64,000 bases of DNA, from positions 6,477,001-6,541,000 of the forward strand of contig NZ_CP159992.1 of assembly GCF_040702995.1 (NCBI RefSeq), written 5' to 3'. This DNA comes from Paenibacillus sp. AN1007 (GTDB lineage: Bacteria > Bacillota > Bacilli > Paenibacillales > Paenibacillaceae). The position numbers and the translations under genes were made by a program. Shown here one piece after another: positions 42,726-51,433 of this stretch. The notes under the pieces are model-generated. The model had not been told where the DNA came from. It saw nothing but the letters and a program-made list of their open reading frames with translations, and did not search any database. Every line of letters starts with the position of its first letter. Positions within the stretch are counted from its first letter, which is position 1.

Positions 42726-43067
42726 ATGAAACCGATTTATTCGAAGGCCCAGCTGGGCTACATGAAGGCAAAGACACAGTTTGAGAAGCAGGCAGTCATC
42801 TTGGAGAAAAAGTTGGAAGATACACGCAAGACACAGGAGATCTCTCAGGAAGTGATGGAAGAGCTCGTAAAGGCTACCGGCTTCCATGATGCCTATAATA
42901 ATCTTGTATTGGCCGAAAATGATCTGATTGAATGGTCTCATACGACAATGAAGCACGAGAAAACCTATCGTGAGAATAGACTTGCGATTGATGACATGTA
43001 TCTGAAGCTAAACAGCGATCCGCAGATGCGTGCACAGATTATTGAACTCGCGATGAAAATTCGATAG
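42726..43067 (+). CDS. Small charged helical protein of unknown function
   Basis: 113 residues, no signal peptide and no membrane segment. It is strongly charged and looks helical throughout, with coiled-coil character in KTQFEKQAVILEKKLEDTRKTQEISQEVMEEL. I do not recognise a family. AGAGGGTGA lies upstream of the ATG, and the gene has its own promoter-like sequence and a terminator, so it is probably monocistronic. It is a cytoplasmic-looking protein between two large surface-protein genes. Confidence 0.75.
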   Translation: MKPIYSKAQLGYMKAKTQFEKQAVILEKKLEDTRKTQEISQEVMEELVKATGFHDAYNNLVLAENDLIEWSHTTMKHEKTYRENRLAIDDMYLKLNSDPQMRAQIIELAMKIR

Positions 43068-43091
43068 GACAAGTCATAGAATTATTTCCGG

Positions 43092-43118
43092 AAGCATCCT
43101 GAACAGGGTGCTTTTTTA
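43092..43118 (+). terminator. Intrinsic terminator after the 113-residue protein gene
   Basis: AAGCATCCTG pairs with CAGGGTGCTT (one wobble); six T follow, then more T. Confidence 0.88.
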
Positions 43119-43585
43119 TTTTTTTCTTTTAGAAGATTTTGTCGCTTCACGCGCATCAAGTGTGGGTATAAATAAACGTTGGCAGCAGAATGAAGCAGAG
43201 GTAACATCTTCAAAAGTGCTGATGTATCAAGGGTTTCCATATGTTTTGAATTGATCCCGACCCCGCACTGCATCAATACATAAATAAATTCAAAACTTTT
43301 TTTGTGGAATGCGCAACTTTTTGAAATCTACTGCGTTTAAGATGTAGAGTCAAAAACATTGGGGAACTTACCAAGAATGACCTCGTGAAGAATCTTGTCT
43401 ATTTATTAGAAAAAATTGCTTTACGACTCGGAAGACCCATTGTATAATACGTAGGTAGGATTAGGAAACTACTCTATTTACGTGTGGACCTGATTGTTGA
43501 ACTAGGTTACAAGTTTCTGTGATATGCTCACAGACATCATTTATATTAACTTGCTCAGAACTCTGGAAAGGGGGTGCAACAATAT
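43119..43585. other. Non-coding stretch and leader of the S-layer gene
   Basis: About 470 AT-rich bases. The only clear elements are the promoter at 43420-43448 and the leader after it. I see no gene or known RNA in 43119-43419. The transcript leader would be about 130 bases to the first in-frame ATG and about 200 to the second. Confidence 0.5.
43420..43448 (+). promoter_or_regulatory. Promoter of the S-layer protein gene
   Basis: TTTACG (43420), 17 bases, consensus TATAAT (43443); predicted start near 43455. Confidence 0.65.
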
Positions 43586-43657
43586 ATGAGGAACACGAGC
43601 GACCCTATTAAAGAAAATTTAAATGTTATGAACACCCAAGGAGGAGAAAAAAAGGTT

Positions 43658-46600
43658 ATGAAGAAAATTTTATCCGTAGCATTGTCTACAGCAATGGCAT
43701 TCTCAATGTTTGCTTCTGTAGCATTCGGTGATACAGCAGTTTCCCCGCAACAACAGTTTGATGCATTGAAAGCAAAAGGTATTTTCTCTGGCTATCCGAA
43801 TGGAACAGCTGGTTTGGATAAAGAGATGACTCGCGCTGAATTTGCAAAAGTTATCACCAAATTGCTTGGATTGAAAGAAGTTACTGGTGTATATTCTTAC
43901 AAAGACAAAAACTATAATGCTAAAAACTGGGCTGCTCCTTTCATCGAAGCAGTAACAGCTGCAGGCATCATGGAAGGTAAAAACGTTGAAAAGAAAATCT
44001 TTGACTTCAACGGTAAAGTAACAATCGAAGAAATGGCGAAAGTCCTGACAATCGCTTTGAAACTGGAAGTTCCAGCTGAAGCTGATAACTCAGCAACTGG
44101 TTGGGCTAAAGGTTATGTTCAAGCAGCAATCAATGCTGGCCTGATTGATTCCAAATTGAACTTCCAAGCTAACGCTTCCCGTGAATTGCTTGTAGGCGCT
44201 GCTTACGCAATTGACCAAGCGCAAAACCTGAAAGTTACTAAATACGAAGTAAGCGAAGCTGGTAAAGTCGTTACTTTCACAATCAGCGACGGCCAAACTG
44301 TAAAAGTGACTTTGGATAAAGCTCTCGAAGCTAACAAAGAAACTGAAGTGAAGTTTACTTACAAAGACAAACAATTCACTGAAAAAGTTACTTATGTTGT
44401 AGAAGCTGCAACTAAAGTACAATCCGCTTCTTCCACTAACCTGAAAGAAGTAGACGTTGCTTTTGACGGTAAAGTAGACAAAGCTACTGCAACTGACAAA
44501 AACAACTACAATGTAGATAACAACTCCCGTAAAGTTAAATCTGCAACTTTGTTGGAAGATGGTAAAACAGTACGTCTCTTGTTGGATACAACTTCTGCAG
44601 GTGCATTCACACAAGGAACTACTTACAAAGTAGTTGTTAAAAACGTAAAATCTTCTACTGGTACTGTATTGCCACAAGGTGAAGTTTCCTTCTCATCTGC
44701 TGACAACACTTTGCCTACGGTAACTGAAGTTAAAGCTTTGGGAACTAAAGCGATTAAAGTAACTTTCTCTGAGCCAGTTAAAGCACCAACAAGCAGCAAC
44801 TTCCAATTGGATGACAAAGCATATGTTGGTTCGGTAACACTGGGTGCTAACGAGCGTGAAGTAATCCTGCGTGATTTCACTGGCACAATCTCTGAAGGTG
44901 CTCACAAGCTGACAACATCTTTGGTTGAAGACTACGCTGGTCTTAAATCTTTGGCTGCAACTACTGATTTCACAGTAGCAGTTGATACTGAAGGGCCTAA
45001 AGTGACTGAAATTTCTGCTACTTTGGAAAAAGTAACTGTTACTTTCGACGAAGAGATTGATCCGAATTCTGTAACTAACGACAGCTTCTACTGGAAGAAT
45101 GGCGATAGCAAAAAGACTGGCAAAGTAACTCAATTGTCTTCTAATGTGTTTGAAGTTGTATTTGATTCCGGTAACCGTCTTCCAGGTTATGAGTCCACTT
45201 TGTTCGTAGAAGTGAAAGACTACTCCGGTAATGCTAATGCTACTAAAGAACATAAAGTAACTGCTTCAGTTGATCTTGTTCAACCTAAAGTTGTTGAAGC
45301 AACTTATGGTTCTAAGTATGCAGACAAATTGACTGTACGTTTTGACAAAGCAGTAGATGCTAATGACATCAAGTACTACTCTGTTAAAAAAGATGGTAAT
45401 AATGTTCCAGTGAAAGCTGTTGAGCCAGTTGGAAATGACAACAAAGAATTCAATGTAGTATTCTTCAGCAAGCTCTCTGGTACGTACAATCTGAAAGTAT
45501 CCGATGTGAAAGATAGAACAGCTCTTTCTAACACAATGGTTACTTACGAGGGTACTTTCTTGGCAAGTGACAGCGCGGCTCCAAGACTTACAGGTTACGG
45601 AGTAGATGTTAAAGGTGGATCTGATCGTAAAATCGCTCTGACATTTGACAGAGAAGTTGATCTTACAGCTCTGAACAACCGTGCTAACTACTACATCGCT
45701 TTCCAAAAAAATAACTCTACTCAAGTACAAAACATCTCTCTTCCGAGCGATGCTACTGTAAATGTTGTAGATAGCGGTAAATCTGTTGTAGTTATTCTTC
45801 CACAATACATCGAAGGAACTGAAGTTACTTTCAACGGTGGTTCTGTAAAAGGAATTAAAATTGCTGGATTGAAATCTAAAACAGGTCAAGCAACTGATTG
45901 GGTTGAAGCTGACACATTGAATGAAGTTGCGTTGACAGCTAATACTGCAACTCTTAAAGATGCTAGAACAATCGAAGTTGAGTTCAACAAAGCTATTGCT
46001 AATGCTTCTGCTGGTGACTTTATCGTATCTGGAACAGTAATTAATTCTGTATCCATCAGTGGAAACAAAGTAACTTTGAAAACTAATTCCGATGTTACAT
46101 CTTCTAACAGAGTTAGCACTGTAAGCAATAATGGAATTCAAACTTATGCAGGTAACAAAATTGGTTCTGTAGAAGTTACTCCAAACGGTAACGTTGCACC
46201 AAAAGTTGATGAAAGTGGAGTAGGATTTAACTCAAACAAACAATTGTATCAACAAGACAGAACAGTTAAAATTCCATTCACAACTACTTTGGAACAAACT
46301 AATCCTAATGGTGTAGCAGGTAACCTTACTGTTAGACGCGCTGATAAAGCAGATAACGAAATTTTATCAGCTGCTAAAGGTGAATATACTGCAAAAATCT
46401 CTGCAGATGGTAAGTCTGTTGAAGTGACGTTTGCAGATGAGAACAAAGATAACAATCCTTATATCGTTAAAGTGAACAAAAATGCAACTTTCATTCACTT
46501 GCTAGGTGATACTAGCAAATTTGCAAGCGAGTCTTCTGAATACAGAACAACTGCTAATGTATCTACACCTACTGGTGTAACTACATCCGCAACTACTACT

Positions 46601-47215
46601 GTTGATGGAGCTGTTGCATTCGCTGGTGAAGCACAAGTACTTGAAGTTGAAGTGACTGGTGTTCCTGCTAATGGTAACGTGCAATTGGTTTTCAATGATG
46701 GAACAATTACTACTAACCAAACTGTTCCTGTAGTGGTTACTGATAGTCTGGAAGCAGTAACGGATAAAATTGTTACGGCAATTGGTACTGATTTGGATGC
46801 AGAGTACACTGTTGCAAGTGATAACAATGTTATTACTTTGACTTCTAAAAATGTAGGTGCTAAAGCAACTAGCATCTTGTTGAGCGGTGCTGGAGTGAAA
46901 AGCACAGTTAAAACTGTAATTGAAGGTAAAGACCAAGTTGCAGCCAAAGGTCAAGAGGTTACGCTTAAAGTTACTCGCGGCGCTTCTGCTGCCGGTCAGA
47001 ACACAATTACTTTCAATGATGGTACATTGAGCAAAACATTTACAATCACAGTAACTGGAAATGAAAGTGCTGCTGATGTAGCTGCATTGATCAGAACTGC
47101 TATGACTGGTAAACTGCCAGGGTATACTGTTACTGGTACAACTGCTGACGTTGTAATCACTGCAAATACCCCTGCTCCTAACAAAAACATCTCAATCACA
47201 ACTTCTGCTAACTAA
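43658..47215 (+). CDS. Probable major S-layer protein with N-terminal SLH domains
   Basis: 1185 residues from ATG 43658, where the signal peptide KKILSVALSTAMAFSMFASVAFG begins; AGGAGGAG lies 11 bases upstream. A second in-frame ATG at 43586 with AAGGGGGTG could add 24 residues. Three SLH modules cover about residues 30-190. The first has TRAE; the other two have TIEE and ASRE. Long Ig-like beta repeats follow, and near the C-terminus two related segments of about 80-90 residues each hold a FNDGT motif. Codon choice is strongly biased (GCT, ACT, AAA, CGT), unlike most neighbours, as in very highly expressed genes. The layout resembles P. alvei SpaA. Confidence 0.9.
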   Translation: MKKILSVALSTAMAFSMFASVAFGDTAVSPQQQFDALKAKGIFSGYPNGTAGLDKEMTRAEFAKVITKLLGLKEVTGVYSYKDKNYNAKNWAAPFIEAVTAAGIMEGKNVEKKIFDFNGKVTIEEMAKVLTIALKLEVPAEADNSATGWAKGYVQAAINAGLIDSKLNFQANASRELLVGAAYAIDQAQNLKVTKYEVSEAGKVVTFTISDGQTVKVTLDKALEANKETEVKFTYKDKQFTEKVTYVVEAATKVQSASSTNLKEVDVAFDGKVDKATATDKNNYNVDNNSRKVKSATLLEDGKTVRLLLDTTSAGAFTQGTTYKVVVKNVKSSTGTVLPQGEVSFSSADNTLPTVTEVKALGTKAIKVTFSEPVKAPTSSNFQLDDKAYVGSVTLGANEREVILRDFTGTISEGAHKLTTSLVEDYAGLKSLAATTDFTVAVDTEGPKVTEISATLEKVTVTFDEEIDPNSVTNDSFYWKNGDSKKTGKVTQLSSNVFEVVFDSGNRLPGYESTLFVEVKDYSGNANATKEHKVTASVDLVQPKVVEATYGSKYADKLTVRFDKAVDANDIKYYSVKKDGNNVPVKAVEPVGNDNKEFNVVFFSKLSGTYNLKVSDVKDRTALSNTMVTYEGTFLASDSAAPRLTGYGVDVKGGSDRKIALTFDREVDLTALNNRANYYIAFQKNNSTQVQNISLPSDATVNVVDSGKSVVVILPQYIEGTEVTFNGGSVKGIKIAGLKSKTGQATDWVEADTLNEVALTANTATLKDARTIEVEFNKAIANASAGDFIVSGTVINSVSISGNKVTLKTNSDVTSSNRVSTVSNNGIQTYAGNKIGSVEVTPNGNVAPKVDESGVGFNSNKQLYQQDRTVKIPFTTTLEQTNPNGVAGNLTVRRADKADNEILSAAKGEYTAKISADGKSVEVTFADENKDNNPYIVKVNKNATFIHLLGDTSKFASESSEYRTTANVSTPTGVTTSATTTVDGAVAFAGEAQVLEVEVTGVPANGNVQLVFNDGTITTNQTVPVVVTDSLEAVTDKIVTAIGTDLDAEYTVASDNNVITLTSKNVGAKATSILLSGAGVKSTVKTVIEGKDQVAAKGQEVTLKVTRGASAAGQNTITFNDGTLSKTFTITVTGNESAADVAALIRTAMTGKLPGYTVTGTTADVVITANTPAPNKNISITTSAN

Positions 47216-47229
47216 TAACAGTGAGTTGT

Positions 47230-47262
47230 AAAAAAGCTTACCCATTAGGGTAAGCTTTTTTC
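47230..47262 (+). terminator. Terminator of the S-layer gene
   Basis: AAAAAAGCTTACCC and GGGTAAGCTTTTTT form a perfect stem with an ATTA loop. Confidence 0.93.
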
Positions 47263-47345
47263 TTTTATACAACAACATCGTAACTTTCTTTCCCTTTCAA
47301 ACGTTTATACTATAAAGCAACAAGCAACTTATGGGAGGTTTGGAA

Positions 47346-50012
47346 GTGGATCATAAAAAGGTCATAACGACTTTGTTATCAAGTGTGTTGTTGATCAGTT
47401 CTAGTGGGGGAACTATTTTGGCTGCGGCAAATCCGGCGAGTGCGGGTAAAAATGCTTCGAGCAGTGCGAATAATCCGGCAGCGAATAAGAAGAAAGCTGC
47501 GGCTAATAAAGTCGTACATACCTTGGCCAATGTGCCTCCGGTGAAGGTCACGGCTCGCAGTACGGTGACCTTGACGGATGTGAATATTCTGTCTCAGAAT
47601 GACGGGAATACGGTGACGTATACCTTGACGTATAAGAACAATGACAGTAAACCGATGATGATGCTGGATTACTGGAGCAAAGTGAAAACAAGTGGAGGCA
47701 CCAGCTTCTCGCCAAAGCTGATCGCCAAGGATCAGGAGAAAAAGTCTGTATCCCCAGGTTCTACGGTGGATCTGACGTACGTGATGAAGGTTGGACGTGA
47801 AGTGAAGCTGAGCGATCTGAATTTCCTGATTGTGAAATGGGATTTCAGCAAGCCGAATTATGAAAGTACCATCGGGAAATTCGTCGTTCCTGCTTCGTAC
47901 AGCATCACAACGCCCGTAGGCAAAACCAAAACAGTCCGTCTTAGTGACTCGGCTGTAAAGGTGAAGGTCTCCGGTATTAAAGTGTACCCGGGCGAAAATA
48001 AGAAGCAGTATGTCAAGATCGGCGTGAATCTGAACAACATCAGTTATAAACTGCTGGACAATCCGAATGTAAAATGGATTCTGCGTGCCCCAGGGGGAAC
48101 GAATTATCCGTTAACCCCGGACAAAGACAGCACGGGCATCAGCATTCAGGCTCAGGCCAACAAAACTTTAAGTTTAATGGCCTCTTTACCTACAGCGTTG
48201 AAGCTGGAGAAATCCGAGCTGCTGCTTGTAGAAGAGCAAGGGGAAGAGAAAACGGCTCTGCCAATTGCTGCCCTGCAGCTTCCTGAAGCGAGTCAAACTA
48301 ATGTGAATACCGAAGCTAATCAGCCTAATCTGATCTCAATTGATGGACAGACCGTATCAACTCTGCTGGAGTCTGCTCGTGTACGGGCTGAAGATGAGGA
48401 ATATGAGCTGACCATGCAGTGGGTTCTGAAGAATCAAGGCAAGAAAGAAGTTAAGATTCCGAAATATGCTTTGGAGATTCGGACAGAAGACGGTACTTCG
48501 TATCCGATCGAAACCAAAGCCCTGGATGATCTGAAATTAAAACCGGGATCAACCAAAACGATTAAATTGACCTCCACGCTCCAAGGAGACGGTGATACCA
48601 GCAAAATCAAATTTGTGGTGATGACACCGGCATCTTCCGATGAAAGCAAGGAAGGAACGGGAACGGGGGCAAGCACAGGAGCTGCCGGATTCCAATTTTC
48701 CTATCCTGTAGGTATCTACGCCATTCCTGAATCGGTAACGAGTGGGGACGGTCTTACTACAGAGACGGTAATCAAAAACAGCAAAGGTACCTTTGGTGTA
48801 TCGGTAGGTTCCCTGCAGCGCCTTCCATGGATGGATAGTGATATCATTGCTGCCAAGGTGACCATCCGTAACGCATCTACGAAGACGGTACAATTGCCGG
48901 AGCTGGAAGCGATGTTTACGATTGACTCTGCACGTATCGATGGAGATACCAAGCTGATTCGTACCCAAGGCGGCAAGCTGGTAGGTCCGGGTATGGTCAC
49001 GGAAGCGTATCTGTTAACCAAAATTCCGTCAGAGCTTAACATGGGCCGTCTGGAACTGACCTTGCTGGAAAAAGTAAGTGAAACGGAGACGAATGACTGG
49101 ATTACGCTCAATACCTCTGGATTGATTCAACCACTGGCTTATGTCGCTGAAGGGAAATCCTTCACGCAGGGCACTTCGGAGAAGGAAACAGAGCTTGGCG
49201 TACGCAGAACGTTCGTCTACCCGGGATCGTCTTCCGATATCGTATATACCGAGTTTGAGATGACGAACAAATCGCTTAGACAGAACGGTCTGGGCAAGCT
49301 GGTAGGTTACTACAAAACAGCGGATGGTATGTATTACAAAGCCGAGGCGAAGCAGGCGAACCGTGTTCCGGGGCCGGGTCAGAAGAGTATTGTAACCTTC
49401 TGGGCGAAAGTGCCTAAGAGCGTCAAAACGTTATCTGATATGCGTCTGATTGTGGGTGAAGGGGTCGCGGATAACAAATTCGTGACAGGGGAAGGCGATG
49501 CTACAGCTTATGTTAATGCCACCTCTTTCGAAATTCAGCCTAAATCACTGCCAGTGCTGTCCTCATTGAATGATATCGATCTGTATCCGTTCAAATTCTC
49601 GGGCGCCAATATTAGAGCTTATCTGACAGGCGGTACATCTGTACAATTCGAGATGATCTATTCCTTAACCCAGGAAGAGGCAGTAGACAGCGGCGAAAGT
49701 GGACATAAATACATCCTATCCGTAACGGACGGTTCGGGTAAAGTGTTTGACAAAGAGCTTGCATTGGCTACTGATCTGAAAACGGGCATTAACCAAACGT
49801 TAACCTGGAGTATTGATGACATGGTGTTTGATAAAATCCGCGGTGGCTCTTATCGTGTTGCCCTGTATGATGTATTTGAAGGACAGCGTATTCGCTTGGC
49901 AGAGCAGGGTTACAGCTACGATACAACCAAATTGCCAAAAGAAGAGCCGATATTCCCTGAAGAGGGTTCAAACAACAACAATAATAACAATAATTCTAAC
50001 TCTAATCGCTAG
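47346..50012 (+). CDS. Large secreted protein of unknown function
   Basis: 888 residues from GTG 47346, with GGGAGG 7 bases upstream. A signal peptide (KKVITTLLSSVLLISSSG, cut near LAAA) is followed by an Ala/Asn/Lys-rich linker. The rest is several beta-rich modules with recurring patterns such as VTYTLTYKNNDSKPMMMLDYW and YVKIGVNLNNISYKLLD, alike in spacing and perhaps of one domain family. The C-terminus is a poly-Asn run (eight Asn, then SNSNR). There are no SLH, LPXTG or enzyme motifs. It lies between the S-layer gene and another secreted protein gene, so a role in the envelope is likely, but the function is unknown. Confidence 0.8.
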   Translation: MDHKKVITTLLSSVLLISSSGGTILAAANPASAGKNASSSANNPAANKKKAAANKVVHTLANVPPVKVTARSTVTLTDVNILSQNDGNTVTYTLTYKNNDSKPMMMLDYWSKVKTSGGTSFSPKLIAKDQEKKSVSPGSTVDLTYVMKVGREVKLSDLNFLIVKWDFSKPNYESTIGKFVVPASYSITTPVGKTKTVRLSDSAVKVKVSGIKVYPGENKKQYVKIGVNLNNISYKLLDNPNVKWILRAPGGTNYPLTPDKDSTGISIQAQANKTLSLMASLPTALKLEKSELLLVEEQGEEKTALPIAALQLPEASQTNVNTEANQPNLISIDGQTVSTLLESARVRAEDEEYELTMQWVLKNQGKKEVKIPKYALEIRTEDGTSYPIETKALDDLKLKPGSTKTIKLTSTLQGDGDTSKIKFVVMTPASSDESKEGTGTGASTGAAGFQFSYPVGIYAIPESVTSGDGLTTETVIKNSKGTFGVSVGSLQRLPWMDSDIIAAKVTIRNASTKTVQLPELEAMFTIDSARIDGDTKLIRTQGGKLVGPGMVTEAYLLTKIPSELNMGRLELTLLEKVSETETNDWITLNTSGLIQPLAYVAEGKSFTQGTSEKETELGVRRTFVYPGSSSDIVYTEFEMTNKSLRQNGLGKLVGYYKTADGMYYKAEAKQANRVPGPGQKSIVTFWAKVPKSVKTLSDMRLIVGEGVADNKFVTGEGDATAYVNATSFEIQPKSLPVLSSLNDIDLYPFKFSGANIRAYLTGGTSVQFEMIYSLTQEEAVDSGESGHKYILSVTDGSGKVFDKELALATDLKTGINQTLTWSIDDMVFDKIRGGSYRVALYDVFEGQRIRLAEQGYSYDTTKLPKEEPIFPEEGSNNNNNNNNSNSNR

Positions 50013-50048
50013 GACGTATCCCTTCTTCAACATGATTTTGACAGCGAT

Positions 50049-50083
50049 AAACCTCGCTTCCCCATACAGGGAAGCGAGGTTTT
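50049..50083 (+). terminator. Terminator after the large secreted protein gene
   Basis: AAACCTCGCTTCCC and GGGAAGCGAGGTTT pair fully; the T-run is short. Confidence 0.82.
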
Positions 50084-50152
50084 GCTTGTCCCCTTGCTCT
50101 TTTTTCTCTATAGTTAAAGTTAATAGATTACCAGAGGAGGAACATTTCACAC

Positions 50153-50755
50153 ATGAAACCGTATATGAAGGTGTCCTTGGCCGCACTGGCCATTGGTGTT
50201 GGTGTATGGGTCGGGGCGGTATATAACGATACAGCGATTGGCGCAGGAACGAGTCAGCCGGGAACCGCAGATGACCCGGTGGTGACGAAGAGTTATGTAG
50301 ATCAGCAGATTCAGCAGGCTTTGGGTGGCAAGCTTCCAGCTGCAGGCAGTAATGCCGGCAGTAATACAAACAGCGGTACGGGAAATGCAGGCACATCCAC
50401 AGGCAATGGATCAGCAGGCACAGGCAGTACTGGCGGATCAAGTACTGATCCGGGACTGCCGCCACTGGTATCGGGGGCAGCCGATGCCGTGGAGATCGTT
50501 ATGGTGAAGCCGGGCCAGCAGCTGCTCGGCAAATCCGGCGCGGAGTTCATTGTACGCAGCGGTAAAGCAGTGATCGTCAGTGAGGGTAAGAATGGTGTAG
50601 CCGATCTGACGGACGGGGTAGACCTGACGAATGGTCAGGCAGCGCCGACCAATCACCTGCTTTCTTTTCCAAAGGATGGACGCGGCATTACCGTTCTGGA
50701 GGGTAACAGATACAGCCTGACCGTAATGGTACGTGGTGGATATACGTTAAAATAG
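50153..50755 (+). CDS. Secreted or anchored protein with Gly/Ser/Asn-rich linker
   Basis: 200 residues: a hydrophobic N-terminus (VSLAALAIGVGVWVGAV) that is a signal or anchor, a segment VTKSYVDQQIQQALGGKL, a low-complexity linker of Gly, Ser, Thr and Asn (about residues 62-100), and a compact C-terminal domain of about 95 residues (VEIVMVKPGQQLLGKSGAEF onward). I do not recognise the domain; its strand pattern could be a small beta fold. CAGAGGAGG precedes ATG 50153. It is placed with surface-protein genes. Confidence 0.78.
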   Translation: MKPYMKVSLAALAIGVGVWVGAVYNDTAIGAGTSQPGTADDPVVTKSYVDQQIQQALGGKLPAAGSNAGSNTNSGTGNAGTSTGNGSAGTGSTGGSSTDPGLPPLVSGAADAVEIVMVKPGQQLLGKSGAEFIVRSGKAVIVSEGKNGVADLTDGVDLTNGQAAPTNHLLSFPKDGRGITVLEGNRYSLTVMVRGGYTLK

Positions 50756-50903
50756 GTTGTGCAGCTTATTCTGTAATTATTCATTATTAATGTACGTTTT
50801 TGCTCAGATTAACCAGTTCTAACAAACATTAATACGGCTAGCCAGGCCTGTTCCTGCCCACGCTATACCTGTAGACAATCCATTAAGCGGAGGTGCAGGA
50901 ACA

Positions 50904-51179
50904 ATGGCTAGAAGTAATCGGAAGGTCGTACCGGAAAGTCGTCAAATGCTCGACCAGATGAAGTATGAGATTGCTGCCGAGTTTGGGCTGAATGTAGGAT
51001 ATGGCGGCCGCGGAGGTCTGGCAGGTGCAGATACGGAGTTCGGCGGGGAGCTTGGCGAGATGAGTGATCACTCTTATGGGCAGTATAAAGGCTGGGGACA
51101 TCTCACTTCACGGGAGAATGGTTCGGTCGGTGGAGAGATTACCAAACGCTTGATTCGTCAGGCAGAACTGCACTTGTAG
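50904..51179 (+). CDS. Alpha/beta-type small acid-soluble spore protein, extended
   Basis: SASPs coat spore DNA and are degraded by GPR at germination. The start (VPESRQMLDQMKYEIAAEFG, containing the GPR-site region EIAAEFG) and the end (LTSRENGSVGGEITKRLIRQ) are the two conserved SASP blocks. Between them lies an extra Gly-rich and acidic stretch of about 25-30 residues, making 91 residues instead of the usual 60-75. GCGGAGGTG precedes the ATG. I could not find a clear sigma-G promoter. A SASP gene next to metK is unrelated in function. Confidence 0.9.
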   Translation: MARSNRKVVPESRQMLDQMKYEIAAEFGLNVGYGGRGGLAGADTEFGGELGEMSDHSYGQYKGWGHLTSRENGSVGGEITKRLIRQAELHL

Positions 51180-51203
51180 AACTCATACGTAACGTGACCT
51201 GAA

Positions 51204-51232
51204 TTGACACGACTTGACAAATACGATAAGAT
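51204..51232 (+). promoter_or_regulatory. Promoter-like sequence upstream of metK
   Basis: TTGACA (51204), 17 bases, TAAGAT (51227). A strong terminator begins about 10 bases after the predicted start, so transcripts from here would have to read through it to reach metK. Confidence 0.4.
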
Positions 51233-51247
51233 GACATTTGAGGTATG

Positions 51248-51281
51248 CAGCCTTTTCCACTAGGGAAAGGTTGATTTTTTG
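51248..51281 (+). terminator. Intrinsic terminator between SASP gene and metK
   Basis: CAGCCTTTTCC pairs over 11 positions (two wobbles) with GGGAAAGGTTG around ACTA, then ATTTTTT. Most simply it ends the SASP transcript. Confidence 0.82.
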
Positions 51282-51433
51282 TTAGGCAATTACCTGAAAA
51301 ATCCTTATCTTCGTAAATGTAGATCAGTAACCTTTTTAATACTGTTAATCCACTTCGAGGGTATAGTGAACGAATCGCCGTTATGTTTTGTTCGGGCAAT
51401 CGCCATACTATAGTTATGGGAGGTTGAAACTTC

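Noticed and set aside
50756..50890. Sigma-G promoter for the SASP gene
   Set aside because: CATTAAT and CATTATT resemble the -10 but no -35 lies at the right distance.
51180..51433. S-box (SAM-I) riboswitch before metK
   Set aside because: The conserved aptamer blocks are missing; only a terminator is present.
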